From the NCBI GenBank assembly GCA_946406115.1, contig OX291550.1:22730722-22794721 (forward strand): a stretch of 64,000 bases of DNA, in the 5' to 3' direction. Origin of the DNA: Apoda limacodes (lineage: Eukaryota; Arthropoda; Insecta; Lepidoptera; Limacodidae). Of the stretch, positions 10,936 to 22,765 are shown piece by piece. Every line of letters begins with the position of its first letter. Position 1 is the first letter of the stretch. Under the pieces are notes generated by a model, which was not told the DNA's origin, made no database searches, and was given only the letters and a program-made list of their open reading frames with translations. The translations under genes and the position numbers were made by a program.

Positions 10936-12180
10936 TATGGCTAGATTTGCCCAATTAATTTAAAATAGGGCTAAATTGCTATCTTAATGAAAGCTAATAA
11001 AAGAAGTTTTTTTTTTCTTAACTATTTTTTGTATGTTTTTTTACTAAATTGATGTCGGCGGTAGTATTAAAGTTCACCATTATGGGCAATTGAGATCAAT
11101 CAAAAATGACAAAACAAGCTAACTAAATAAAAAAATCACAAAAAAACAACTTAATTGTCATAGATCGCATCAGAGCCTCAAAGAAACAGGCAGATGGTGC
11201 TAAATAAAGTTTTGCTATTAAATAGCAATGTTAGTAGTTATTACGCTATGAAGCCGCTCAAAAGGAACGCCCCTAAAATTGTTAATGTGAGACAAAGTCA
11301 AATCGTAGTCGCATTTTCGGAAAATTCTCGAGATTAGAAGTGAAGCGACTATCTATCTCTACGATTCATGTATAATAAAATAGTCAGGTATTTTGACTTA
11401 CGTTCAGACTGATGAATTTGAGCGACAGTGTGTGGCCCGCCATGGTTTTTCCCCTTTGGAAAATCCTTACTTGGGGCAGTGGTAAGTGGTAATCCGTTCA
11501 GTGGTTTGAGCTGTGCGTTTATAGATCTGTCAGTGACGGTCACGTTTTATATATACAGATGATTCAGATAATTATTATATTACATTATTCATATATTTTA
11601 ACCATTTCGTATAGTTGAAAGGAAAAAATAAAATAAGGTTTTAAAATGAAACAGCAGTTTTTGTGTGGCTGACTGTCCCAGACGAATAATCATCATCAGA
11701 CATCTATGTTCAAATTAAACGTGAGCGTCACGTATTATGTTAAGATGTTAAAACCCGGACAGAATTTAAAGTGCCATGGCCTTTGGTGAATCCCCTGGGT
11801 GTACTACTACTTTACTTTACTTTACTAAGGACAGTTTCCGGGAAAAATAGAACGTAGGTATGGCAACACTAACTGTAACAGTGACTCAACGGGTTCAGTT
11901 ATTGTGCAAGCTCAGTTTTGAGCAAAATTGAGCTTGCTGTATATAAATGGGCCTTATCAGGGTAAGTGTTTGAGAAATCTACTTATAAATTGTAGCTCGC
12001 AAATTTACACCTTAAATACTTTTAAAGAATTACCTCACAACGGGCTTCGTTAAAAAGGAAACAGATTTTGAAGCTTGCAAGCTTTGACGATTAGGGGAAG
12101 GGAAAAGTAATTAGTTGTAAATAATTTTAAAACTAACAAGCAGGTTCTATAACTTTGCCAAATTTCAAGTCGATAGCATT
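10936..12180. other. AT-rich DNA, no feature recognised
   Basis: A TTTAC tandem run (ACTTTACTTTACTTTACT) lies near 11,810. Otherwise I see no supported gene or repeat boundary. Confidence 0.5.
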
Positions 12181-12184
12181 TCAT

Positions 12185-12295
12185 TTTGTTGTTGCTGGAA
12201 AAAACAGCTGTGACACGCAGACAGATGGACATCGAAGTCTTACCATTAGGGTCCTTGGTAACATTTTGGTACGTAATCCTAAACAACAATAAAAC
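12185..12295 (+). repeat. Degraded 3' end of a CGGCCAAGTG-type element
   Basis: The order of an ACAGCTGTGACACGCAGACA run, a TTACCATTAGGGTCC block and TTTTGGTACGTAATCCTAA matches the diverged 3' end of the element family described at 10,499. Confidence 0.35.
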
Positions 12296-12744
12296 TGTTC
12301 AAGTAATCAATCCAATCGATTTTTTCTGCTTTATTATTAATCGAGTATATGGCCAGTTAGAGAATAAAATACTATAGGTAAGTATGCAGATTGTAGAAAG
12401 AAAACAACACAGGAAAATTGAAAATGTTGCCTCCGGTAAAACAAACAGAAGCTTTGATATTGCTATTATAAAGTTGTGGCCGTTTTGTATAACATTTCCT
12501 CTCGAACGCATAAAGTGCGCCCGCGGGCATACGTTAGCACTTAGACAACCCCGTTCCACAAATTCACTTTGACCTATGCAATTCATATGCAAATCTGTAA
12601 AAAAGAATCGTATTATTGAAGAATAAAGAAGTAAATAATTGAGTAATGTAAGAAAAAAACGGGTTGCACTGCAGGAGTGCCGGCAGAAGTGAAAACATAC
12701 AACCTGGATATAACATTTTAACATTTCACTTCAAAATTATAATA

Positions 12745-12815
12745 GGCGTGGCAGTATGGTTTCCGTCTCACGAATTTGTATGGCGTGGCATTATGGTTTC
12801 CGTCTTAGGAATTTT
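12745..12815 (+). repeat. Tandem duplication, 37-bp period
   Basis: GGCGTGGCAGTATGGTTTCC at 12,745 is followed 37 bp later by GGCGTGGCATTATGGTTTCC at 12,782. The two copies continue with CGTCT and AATTT before diverging. Confidence 0.75.
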
Positions 12816-13202
12816 CGATCACCCCGCGCGAGTTATTTATAATTTTTTACCCATACCAAAAAAAGCGCACAACGCCGCTAAAGAAGTTTTTACTTCAAAA
12901 ATTAGTAAAAGTAGGAATGGGTGTTATTATCAGAGTTTTATTTGCGAGTAGAAAGCGGTTTCTTTAATAATTTATAGGTGTGTTTTTATAGGTGTAGAAT
13001 TTGCTTAGGATTAATTACTAATTAACACAAATTAAGAAAACATTCCTACGTACTTAATTATTATAAAATTTCATTCCTTGTTTTGGTTAGGTGATTTTCG
13101 TAGCTTGGCACTGATTTCCAAAGTAGGATTAATATACATACTTAATAAGATAATCTTAATTGGTCTAAGCCTGATAATTTGTCGATATAGAAATCAGTGT
13201 AT

Positions 13203-13440
13203 ATGTCGCAGCCAATTAATTGGACGCCTAGACAGATCTTCAAGTATAAAAAAGAATGAAACATAAATCGCATTGTATAAGTCATGTATGTTCTTTTACG
13301 TAAACGATGATGCGGAGCGGGCGAAGCGAGCGGAGCCCAGTTTCATTTAATAATCTGTTTAGTTATATGATTATTTCTTTTCCATACTTCATGATTTGCC
13401 TAGACGCCAAATTAACTAGCTAATTTTACTAGATGGCTGC
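13203..13440. repeat. Palindromic element family A-B-A', copy 1
   Basis: The left arm (GTCGCAGCCAATTAATTGGA, then CGCCTAGACAGATC) pairs with the reverse complement of 13,355-13,440 (GCAGCCATCTAG, GCGTCTAGGCAAATC). The middle carries GCGGAGCGGGCGAAGCGAGC at about 13,312. The same three-part structure recurs at 58,914-59,203. It has no coding capacity. It behaves like a small foldback DNA transposon. Confidence 0.65.
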
Positions 13441-15180
13441 AAAATATAGATAAAGATTATTTGTATGTTTTGTTTCGTAATGTATTTATCAAATTAATTT
13501 TTGAAGACAATTATTTACTGTTTTTCTCTTTTTAGTTCGGAGAGTTTTTCAAGCTGGTTAATTTTTTTCTTAAAAAAGTTATTACTTTTACTATTTTCTG
13601 TTTTTTTTGTTTTATTTTGTTTGTTTTCCTTTCTATTTTATTTAAGGCACTTAAGCGGAAGGCCTAAACATGGGTTTAGTCAGAAAAACCAAGGATGCGA
13701 ATCGCACCGCAATTTAACTGGCTTATTCCTATGTTTTAGTCTATAGCCCTGGTTCCTTATAGTCTAGCACAATGTTTTGAATGTTTTATACCTTAAAACC
13801 TTCCTAGAAAAATATGCAGTCTAATAACGAAAACCCAGTGTTAATTGAATTAGTAGTTTTTGAGAAAATAATAAAGATACTTACATACATACATATAGGT
13901 TAAACAGAGAACGGTCTTTTTTGAAGCCGGTTGAAAATTATTTTAAACAGGTTTGACAACGAATTTGTGAATATGAATCTTTACTCCAGCAAATTACTTG
14001 GGAGACGCTAAGCGCGATCTATTTATTAATTAAGCACCATCTAGCGGAAGAGTCTCGGACCTCTTTTCAGTAAGGTTTACTTGTTGCTCGTGCTTTGTGT
14101 TGCAACCAGTTTGCAAGTACATACTTAATGCAACGAGTTGCTGAAAAGATGATGTCATAAAATGTGACAGGCCTAACACCAGTTATCGTTCAGATATTTT
14201 TGGCTTGTATTCAGCTACATCATGGTGTAGTAGGAAAACGGAGAAGTTTCATTTTTTTTTATTGACAGTTGCGTCACTACTCAGATCTCAGATAAGTTGG
14301 CGGGTCAATAAATTCATAGATCGCTTACCTATTATTTGTGTTTACAAAAAAAATACATGCCTATCTTAATTAACAGAAACGCAAGTTCAATCGCACGTTT
14401 GTTGTATTTCAGTCACTAACCCTGCGCTACAACCAAGATATCAAAAAAAAACGCGACTGAAAATCATTAAGAACTAAACAGAAATTAATATGTCTATATA
14501 TCATAATATTGACAGTTTTTTTATGTTAATTGTTAAATATTATAAAATTATATTCTGGGCACCACCATTTTTACTTGCTTTTATTTAACTCACAACGTTT
14601 CCTTTTTCCTTTTTTTTTTCCATCCATCTTGTGGTGAAATCTTGCAAGCTTAATTCAACATACTTCCTGTTATCACCCTTCGATGAAATTTTGCATACTT
14701 ATTAAGCTCAGATGACAATACAATATTCCACAGTTACTTTGACCAATAACCCACTCCCAGAGTTGTCCCAAATGTACCAGGGTTACAATCTAGAGGTGGA
14801 GGTCAAAAATTTAAAAATCTTCAAAACGTGTATCCGGGGTTTTTGAGGGTAGCAGATCACAAATTTGATGCTCATTTTGATGTTATCACCTCTTAACATA
14901 TGCAGGAAGTGCACCTGAAGGTATTAGCGTGGAACGTAAAAAAATAAGTGAAAATTTAATTACTAATTTATATTGAACATTATATCGTTCTCCAAGTTCT
15001 TATCACCCAACTTATGAAACTTGGGCAATAAACTATAAAAATTCAATTAAATAATCACTAAAAAGTATAAAATAAAAAAATATAAAAAAAAGGTTTTTTT
15101 GAAAACTTGCTTTTTTTAAAACATTAGAATCATATAAAAATTCAATCTTACCTAAAATTGTACAACTGCAGAAAAGCAAG
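13441..15180. other. AT-rich DNA with weak repeat traces
   Basis: There is a GAAGCCGGTTGAAAATTA-type repeat end near 13,922 and a GACTGAAAATCATTAAGAAC block near 14,455 resembling the inverted repeats at 57.9/58.4 kb. No gene is supported. The open frames are short and T-rich. Confidence 0.4.
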
Positions 15181-15186
15181 GCAAAT

Positions 15187-15602
15187 TTAAAAAATCTTTT
15201 GAATATGAAATAAAATTTAAATAAAATGGCATCAAGAAAAAGTGATGCAAAAGTCATTATGATACTTTTAGTAAAATGTCTTTTAGTCTTATTTTATCAT
15301 AGTACAATGACTACAGTAGTATCAAGTCACAGTAAAAAGACATAGTAGTAGGTTTTTTAATTCATTAATTAATTTTTTTTTAGGTGAATCAGAACCATGA
15401 AATGTCATTACTTTTTTATTAAATATTTTTGATACTTCCTCCCATTTCAATGTAGGCATTATATTTCCTTTCAAGGTATATCTTATGTATAACAGCTATT
15501 TAAAAAAAACTTTTGAATATGAAATAAAATTTAATTAAAAGGGCATTAAAAAATTAAAGTGATGCAACAGTTATTATGATACTTTTAGTAAAATGTCTTT
15601 AT
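15187..15602 (+). repeat. Direct repeat pair of about 100 bp, 315 bp apart
   Basis: 15,187-15,285 and 15,502-15,602 share CTTTTGAATATGAAATAAAA, then GTGATGCAA and ATGATACTTTTAGTAAAATG. The copies differ by a few substitutions and indels. Confidence 0.7.
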
Positions 15603-16006
15603 TTTAAGAATTTTCTATACTGTTTATGTTTATATTGTTGGTTTTGACATTGATGTACCTATAACATTTTTAACTAGTTAAGACTAATCAAGTCACGGAG
15701 CAAACTCAGTTAATCTTGCTTACTTTAGAGCGGCGCTTGATACAATAAATTTAACAAGTGTCTGCGTATTCAGTGTAAATTGGATTGATTTATGAAATCA
15801 CCTACTAAGTTGTTTCTGAATATTCAATTGAGCTCACTGAAGCGAGATATTGAACGAATGTCGGCTAATAACGTCTATTAACCAGTTTTAAAAGTAAGTA
15901 ACTTTTATATGCTACTGGCTTGCCCGGCAGATATTGTTCTGTCCTTAAAAAGCTATTACTCACAGCTCTACCCGCGCGGCTTTCTATTAAATACTAACCC
16001 AATCCG

Positions 16007-16300
16007 GACATGTTTATGTTGATAAACTAACCTACACCGCCATGTGTTCGAAATGCAAAGAACCCTAACAAGTTTATGCCGATAAACTAACTTACACCGT
16101 CATCTGTTGGAAATATATATAGAATGTTTATTATAAACTAAGGCATGTTTATGTCGATAAACTAACTAACACTGCCATCATGAACCCTAACAAGTTTATG
16201 TCGATAAACTAACTTACATCGCCATCTGTTAGAAGTGTATAGAACCCAGACATATTGATGTCGATAAATTTACCTACACCGCCATCTGTTAGCGACTCTT
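16007..16300 (+). repeat. Minisatellite with about 60-bp unit, five diverged copies
   Basis: The core AGTTTATGTCGATAAACTAA plus CTTACACCGCCATCTGTTAG recurs at roughly 16,010, 16,068, 16,143, 16,190 and 16,250. The first half, TTTATGTCGATAAA, is an imperfect palindrome. Copies differ by several bases and by spacing. Confidence 0.8.
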
Positions 16301-16799
16301 AACCAGCACATCCCATGTAAAGCGGGTGTCGGCCTGATTTTTTTCAACAAATTAACACAAAACTATAACTATAATAAAAAACTATACGTATAAATCAGCC
16401 TCTTAAATCAATCTATCTATCGATGCAAACCGCATCGAAATCCGTTGCGTAGCGTTGTTTTTAAAATCTAAGTGTACATCGATACAGACGGCGAAAAGCG
16501 ACTTTGATTTATAATATGTATAGATAGTGTTTGGCAGACAAAAATCTAAACGTCATTGAGCCGTTCACATTTTAGGTTTCCCTAGCAAAATAACAAAAAT
16601 GAAAACCCTGTAATACCCGATCCCTCCGTCCCTTGATAAGGAAAAATCGTTATAATTAAGATTGATTGTAATATTGATGAATGCGATAATAACGAAAAAA
16701 CACGTTGAATCTTTACACATCTGAATAAAATCACAAAAATAGACACCTATTGACACAATTTTCAGTGCAGGTAAATGGTTAGAGTCGTCTCTAGCGATG

Positions 16800-17168
16800 A
16801 ACTACTCTTGTCCTACTACATTAGCTCGTCTGTCTGTCTATGTCTGTCTGTATGTCTATATGTCTGTCTGTATGTCTGTCTGTCCGCCTGTTTGTCTGTG
16901 TGTCTGTCAAGACCCTATTTAAGGACCGCGTGAACGTATCAAGTTTGAAATAATATTAAATACTAAGGTCCCTTAAAGCTGTAAATCAAGCTTCAACAAA
17001 TTACAAATAAATCAAAACCTATGGGGTACTCCCCATTGTCCTGAAAAATCCAAAAACTGATAATCAAGGCATAAACCTGTGAGACTTGATCATATGATGG
17101 AAGAACTTTCTACTTATAATAAGTTTGTATGGAACCCTCGGAGCCAGACACGCACTTGGCCGGTTTTT
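16800..17168 (-). mobile_element. CGGCCAAGTG-type element, reverse orientation
   Basis: It ends (5' end on the minus strand) with CGCACTTGGCCGG at 17,152-17,164, preceded by GTATGGAACCCTCGG. It starts with a long TCTG/TGTC microsatellite (16,826-16,905). The order is the mirror image of the copy at 10,499. It is degraded and has no coding capacity. Confidence 0.65.
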
Positions 17169-17524
17169 TTTTATTTGAAAACAAAACACCGAAGCCATTT
17201 TTCAAGACCAATCCAATGACATATTCACACAATGGGGTGTGCCAAACAAATATCGCTTACATCAATGTTATCTTTAAAAATAACTGTTTTTCTTAAACAA
17301 CGGACTGAGGGACGCGACAACAACAAAAGTTTGAGGATTCCATTTTTGCTATTTTGCTACGGAACCCGAAAAAGTGAACGGTACGGTGACGTTTTGAACT
17401 TTGACTGCCCGATTTTATAGCATACTAGCTTATCTTTATTCGCATCGACTTCTAAAAAAAAAGTTTTGTTATATAATTTTTTTTATATATATAGAAGATA
17501 CACTTGAAAATATGTTTATTTCGA

Positions 17525-17735
17525 CATTACACACAGCGCTGTCTGGTTTTAAACTATTGCTTAGTTTAGCTTGTACTATGGATACCTTACAACTGATACA
17601 AATACATATAAATACCCAAACTCAAGACAAACACAAATGTTCATAACTTAAATGTTTGTCCTGTGCAAGAATCAAACCTACGCCCCTTAGACAATAGGCA
17701 GGTCATTACCCATTGAGCCACGGAGCCGCCCTTAC
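17525..17735 (-). mobile_element. tRNA-derived SINE
   Basis: On the minus strand the head reads CGGCTCCGTGGCTCAATGGG (box A-like), and a box B-like GTAGGTTTGATTCTTGC follows. The body contains the typical AAACATTTAAG/GAACATTTGTG and TGAGTTTGGGTATTTAT blocks, and the tail has TTAGTTTAAAACC and CAGCGCTGTGTGTAATG. This organisation is that of common lepidopteran SINEs transcribed by RNA polymerase III. Relatives are at 22,250, 37,650 and 37,880. Confidence 0.75.
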
Positions 17736-18900
17736 CTTGCGTCAGCAATTTCACCCAAAATACGGTGACATTGAGGGCAAAGCTCATACCAAATGTACTC
17801 TGTGGCTCATACTAAAGCCATGTTCAAAGTGACCGAAGAATTAAGTACCTTTTACAACAGTCACGTTTTGCAAACATGAATAAAGCATTAACAAAACAGG
17901 ACACTTCCTCATGGCAGTTTTTATGAGTTTTCCCCTGGAAACCTCAAAATTAGTCCCAGGATACTCATAGCAAACTTTATTATTACGTAACTGAGTTTGC
18001 GTCTATGGTTAAAAAATATATGACTGTTTTAAAAAAAGTTCGCGTCAGTTTCGATTTGAACCATCTCTATGAGTGAGATCGTCTCAGATCCTGGGTGGGT
18101 AAAACTAAAAATCGATTAAGTAAAGCCTGGTCAAAAAGGTGGAAGGTAGGTACTCAATTTGTATTTAAAATTGGGTCCGCCTTCTTGAATTTTTAAAACT
18201 GATTAACGACTTGAATTAAGCTCGATCACAATTGCAACAGAACCGAGTTTCGTTATTCAATTCAATATTTTTTGAAAAACTAATCGTTCGATTCCGAGAT
18301 GACCCAAGAAAAGCTCACGTGCTTACATACATACATACGCACAGACTTCTCTACAAAAATGGACGCAAATGGGAATCATTCAAACTCGTAAAAATTACAA
18401 ATTCAGCCTTTTTTATTGTAACTTCTTATCTCAAAGAGAAGTTCCAAAGTATTAAAATTTTAACAAAAATAATTTAGCTAAGCCTTAGAGCGCGTGTTTT
18501 TATGTTCAATTTTTCAGCCTTCTTAAGTTTATGACTTCTTTATCTTATCATGTATGTATGCAACCTGAACATGCCCCTGCGTAAGACAGTTCCAAAAGCT
18601 TTGCAGGTTCGACTCCACTTAGGTAACGTAACGAAGACGTTGATTGAATATTTGCTCAAATAAGACATCGACTTAATGCGACAGACGCAACGCTATGAGG
18701 AAAATGAGGATTGCGTATAAATTGAAAGCGATGTTTGTTTGTTTGCCAAAGGAAATTATTTTTGTGTTTGCAATTTCATATTAGATATCTTATTTACTTT
18801 ATTTATTGACAGTTGTTACAATAATAATAGTTAGGTATACAAAGATTAAAAATAAACTAAATAGATTACAATATGATAATGTCGGTACCTAATCATAAAA
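17736..18900. other. AT-rich DNA, no feature recognised
   Basis: No supported gene, RNA or paired termini are present here. The short frame at 18,232-18,477 has no family resemblance. Confidence 0.45.
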
Positions 18901-18904
18901 ATGA

Positions 18905-19070
18905 CAGAGATCTTATTGGGAACAGTCTCGTCCTATTCGAACTCTGGAATTCAAGAGAAAAATGTATGCAAGTACATTCACGGGTTGTGAGAGTTAAATC
19001 AGACTTTAATACATTTTACTCACGAATTCCAGAGTCCGAATAACTCGGGACTGTTCCCAATAACCTCCCT
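18905..19070. mobile_element. Palindromic MITE with about 50-bp arms
   Basis: The left arm has TCTTATTGGGAACAGTC, then ATTCGAACTCTGGAATTC. The right arm on the opposite strand reads GGTTATTGGGAACAGTCCCG, then ATTCGGACTCTGGAATTCGT. The spacer is about 60 bp. There is no coding capacity. No second copy is visible in this window. Confidence 0.75.
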
Positions 19071-19290
19071 GGTCTTGAAATTAATAAATAACGTTATTAA
19101 TTAAAGCTGACTTGGCAGAGGTTGTTGCTGTAATTTTTTCTGACTTTTTTGTTGTTGCTCGGCTCCTAAGGTTTGTAGCGTGATGTTAAATAGCTATAAC
19201 CATAACCTTCCTCAAGAATTGGTCTATTAAATACAAAAAAATGTTCAAATTCGACTGGTAGTTCTAGAGATTAGCGGGTTCAAAGGAAAA

Positions 19291-19742
19291 ATCCGGCCAA
19301 GTGCGAGTCTGGGTTCCGTGCAAACTTTTAATATGTTGTATATTATTAAAAATATTTTTATCATATGATGTAACTAAAAATTTATGGTTTTTACAATTTT
19401 TCCTTTACTGTACTATAAGAAGTTGCGTCGTACCAAGTTTCAAGATTCTGAGTTCACGGGAAGTACCCTGTAGGTTTTGATTACCTTGCGAGTTTCAAAA
19501 ATTTGCGAAAATTTGCGGCAGCCGTTTGGCTGTATCTTTTGATTGCGATGGCTTAGAAGTTTGATTTTTTTCACAGCTCTAAGGGACAGTAGACTTGAGT
19601 ATTTGATATAAATTTTAACTTGATACCTCCACGCGTACCTGAAAAAAAAGGGTCTTGACAGACGGACAGACAGACGGACGGACGGACAACAAAGTGATCC
19701 TATAAGGGTTCCGTTTTCTCCTTTTGAAGTACGGCACCCTAA
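19291..19742 (+). mobile_element. CGGCCAAGTG-type element, copy 3
   Basis: It begins ATCCGGCCAAGTGCGAGTCT, has a (GACAGACG)-rich run at about 19,660-19,685, and ends with AAGGGTTCCGTTTTCTCC and AGTACGGCACCCT. A second, shorter copy follows at once. Confidence 0.75.
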
Positions 19743-20076
19743 AAATCGGCCAATAGTTCAATTCTCACAGGTTTATGATCTATTCTTGAATTTTTTTCAT
19801 ATTTGTGATTTTAAATCTTGCTTCGTGTAAAATTTCATGATTCTAGGACAACGGGAAGTATAACATAGGTTTTAATATATTTGTAAATGCCAAAATATGC
19901 GACAAAAATGGCCGTACTTTTAATTACATTGACTTAGAAGGTTGATTTTTTACAGATTTAAGGGATCGTAGACTTTAGTATTTGATATTTATTTAAAGGA
20001 GCTTGACAGACAGACAGACAACGACGTGATCCTATTAGGGTTCCTTTTTTCTTTTGAAGTATTAAACCCTAAAAAC
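19743..20076 (+). mobile_element. CGGCCAAGTG-type element, truncated tandem copy
   Basis: It restarts with AAATCGGCCAATAGTTC directly after the end of the previous element and follows the same order: TTCATGATTCTAGGACAACG, a GACAGACAGACAGAC run, CGTGATCCTATTAGGGTTCC, and TATTAAACCCTAAAAA. It is more diverged and shorter than the first copy. The pair may have arisen by insertion into, or duplication of, the neighbour. Confidence 0.65.
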
Positions 20077-21440
20077 AAGCAAACTTTATTACATTAACTA
20101 GCTTTATTACATTAGTATAGACTTAGATATAGATAGATAGAAAAGAGACAAAAATAATACAATCTTCAAATCGGAAAAAGATTAGATATTATAATTTCTA
20201 GCTCCAGCTTTGCTATAGTGCCATATTTAAGGTCTATATAACATCACTGTGCTGGTTATAAAGTTTGTTCAGTTTTAAAATACTTAAAATCACATCGAAA
20301 ATCAATACAAACGTAAAATCAAAAGAAAAAAAATATGTATCTGGAAAAATTAATAAGGATGGCCAATTTTATTTTTTAAAACAAAAAAAAGAAATATACT
20401 CGTATAAATGTTGCTTCAAAATAAATGAAAATGGATGAATTGTAAAAGGTTGGGTCAAGTTTTATAATATTTTTAGACAAAACTTCTGTGGATAAAATAT
20501 TGAGTAGTTTTTATTTTATTAATATTATGGCTTCAAACACAATAGCCTATTGTTTATATGTAGTTTGTGACGATATCATATTTATGCCTTAATATTTTCG
20601 TAATAGAATGTGTTTATTCAAGTTTTAGCGCGAAGATTTTCATTAGTAAACAATTCTCAATGGACGTACTACCAATAGCAAAATGTATCTTTAAATTAGA
20701 ATGGCGCGTTCAAATATTCAAGTTCAGTAATTTATACATTAGGTGAGAAATTATGATTTATTTTATGAAAGGTTTAAAGCTAACAAAGTATAAGAACAAA
20801 TGACTAAAATGTAAAATATTAAGTTATGAACTTACGAATCATAGACATCAACACGGAATTAATTGTTCAATGTAGGTAGTAATCTAACTTCTGATTTATG
20901 AATTCGAACTCTAGACAAAATAAAGTTGCGTGAAATTTTGAACCTGCGGCGCGAGAATGAATGGTTTAAAGCTAACTGTGATTGGGTGTTTGTTTGGAAC
21001 TAAAGTGATTGGAAAATGTTTTAAAACAAGCAGTGGTTGGTTTGTTCGAACGTACTGTGATTAGTGGTAGTTTTAAGAGCGCTTATTGGGAGTTTTATAA
21101 TGTTGAATATAACCGCGAAAGTTTAAGTTACTTAGAACTTTTATAATATTGAAAACGCCCGCGAGACTTACCTGAGTCAGTCGTTTAATAACCATTAGGG
21201 CAGCCTCGTACAATAAATATCATTAAAGGTAGAACCGTATAACTAAGGTTATACCAGCCATAATAATTATATAGGCCACTAAAGAACTAGGTCTGCCAAG
21301 AGATACAGTAATTACTATGTGTAATCCATGTACATCCTTAGCGGCGTTAGTAGGGTTTTACTATTTTAGCTGGTTAGCTAGTGTATGTGAGTGCTAATGT
21401 ACATTGTAAGGGGGCGCCCCTTAAACCTACTTTCAGGTCG
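20077..21440. other. AT-rich DNA, no feature recognised
   Basis: No protein or RNA gene is supported here. A GATAGATAGA microsatellite lies near 20,128. Confidence 0.45.
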
Positions 21441-21545
21441 CAAGTCCTGAATCGCATCGCTCGCCATCGGCAGGGAATACGGTGACCACTTACCATCAGG
21501 CGGACCGTAAATTTGTTTGCCACCTTTGTGGTATAAAAAAGACAG
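21440..21545 (+). repeat. LINE 3'-tail fragment
   Basis: TACGGTGACCACTTACCATC at 21,478 is followed by AGGCGGACCGTAAATTTG and a short A-rich end. This is the standard 3' tail of jockey/CR1-type LINEs. The upstream coding part is missing or unrecognisable. Confidence 0.65.
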
Positions 21546-21551
21546 AGATAG

Positions 21552-21755
21552 ATTATAGTTTGGAACAGCACATAGGCTACTTTTATCCCGGGAAATTCAA
21601 AAGTTCTCGCGGAAGTAAATAAATAACCTAATTTCACTCAAACGAACTATAGCTGCAGCTATAGCTTGCTATAAATAACTTATTCAGTATAATCAAGGAG
21701 TTGCCGTAAGAATCCCACGCCGAAAACCAAATTAGGGGTGGGTGGGACAAGCTAG
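21552..21755 (+). mobile_element. Helitron-like element, 3' part
   Basis: It contains ATCCCGGGAAATTCAAAAGT, AACGAACTATAGCTGCAG, and a 3' end GGTGGGACAAGCTAG followed by T. The CTAG end and the lack of terminal inverted repeats fit non-autonomous Helitrons. The 5' part is missing. Relatives are at 23.6, 26.3/26.6, 35.5/36.6 and 37.3 kb. Confidence 0.6.
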
Positions 21756-22244
21756 TCACAAATAAAACAAGTGTTATTTATCACTATGTGTGCATTATAT
21801 GCAATCATAATTTAACGAGTCAGTTTCAAAATTATTCGTAGCCTTACGTCAGTTTGTATAAAGTTTGCTTTTAAATGTTTTAACTTGGCCCCCGGCCAAT
21901 CGTTAAAACTTTACTACCCGTAAGAGAGTGAACAAGGATACCTCGGCCTGCATAAATTAACTTTGAGGTTAAAAGTTGAAATAATGTAAAAGTTACTCGT
22001 GAATAAACTGTCCGCGAGAAATCTACTGTGGAAGTAAAAGTAATGAATAAAGGAAGTTTTAAACTTGTAAATGTTTTTTCCTTATTAGCCTCATAGGTAG
22101 TAGTAGTAGGTGGGGCCGTTGGGGTTTTTGTAGACGAAATAATAATATTGCTGGAAAAATCACTAAGCGCCATCTGAACTGAACAACTGAAACTAATACT
22201 TATATATGTATATATATACAAATCCTTTTTTCAGTGAAAACATT
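21756..22244. other. No feature recognised
   Basis: The minus-strand frame of 113 codons (21,880-22,221) is Thr/Ser-rich with no family resemblance and no initiation or splice context I can support. Confidence 0.4.
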
Positions 22245-22247
22245 AAT

Positions 22248-22385
22248 TATTAGACGAAAAAAATACCCAGGGTTAAATAAAAATGTTCATCGCATAAATG
22301 TTTGTCTTGTGCGGGGAACCTACGCTCCACGTTTCAGCAGACAATATCACTTCCAACTGATCCACTGAAGCAGTCTCGGAATGAT
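22248..22385 (-). mobile_element. Degraded tRNA-derived SINE
   Basis: AAATGTTTGTCTTGTGCGGGG, followed by an imperfect box B and the GACAATATCACTTCC and TGATCCACTGAAGC blocks, is the reversed head of the SINE family seen at 17,525. The tail side is short. Confidence 0.55.
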
Positions 22386-22404
22386 GGACGATGGGATCTC
22401 TTAA

Positions 22405-22765
22405 ATAGTATCACGATCTGGGCCCAGTTGTCTTGACCCAAGAGAAGCCACGAAGTTTGCAGTCAGGAAAGTAGTGACAGGACTTAGAGCCAGCTAGTAG
22501 TTTAACCAGCATCACATGGAGTGTTTTGTGGTTTATCTAAGGTATTTGACTGTGTCCAGCATGAAAATCTCATCAGGAAGCTACATCAATATAGTATAGG
22601 AGGCAAAGCTCTCGATCTTTTGACCTCCTACATGAGTAGCAGGGTACAGAAAATAGATATCAACGGTGAAAGATCTACGGGCCCATCAGTCAATATGGGA
22701 GTTCCTCATGGCTCAAGTTTCGGTCATTTCTTAGTTACATTAATGATCATAGAAAAATAATCATA
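22405..22765 (+). pseudogene. Jockey-clade reverse transcriptase fragment
   Basis: The frame at 22,521-22,760 covers RT motifs A to B: VFDCVQHENLIRKLHQYSI, then LLTSYMSSRVQKIDINGERS and VNMGVPHGS. In the family the first motif normally begins with a catalytic Asp (D-L-S-K-A-F-D); here that position is Gly (CGLSKVFDCV), so the polymerase core is dead. The usual QGS is HGS and the frame breaks soon after. Upstream, 22,440-22,520 may be more of the element but gives no clean reading. No YADD box follows. Confidence 0.75.

Noticed and set aside
12299..12724. 141-codon minus-strand frame, the longest in the window
   Set aside because: It is Cys/Phe/Leu/Ser-rich in AT-rich DNA, overlaps frames on the other strand, and has no recognisable domain or supporting splice or promoter context.
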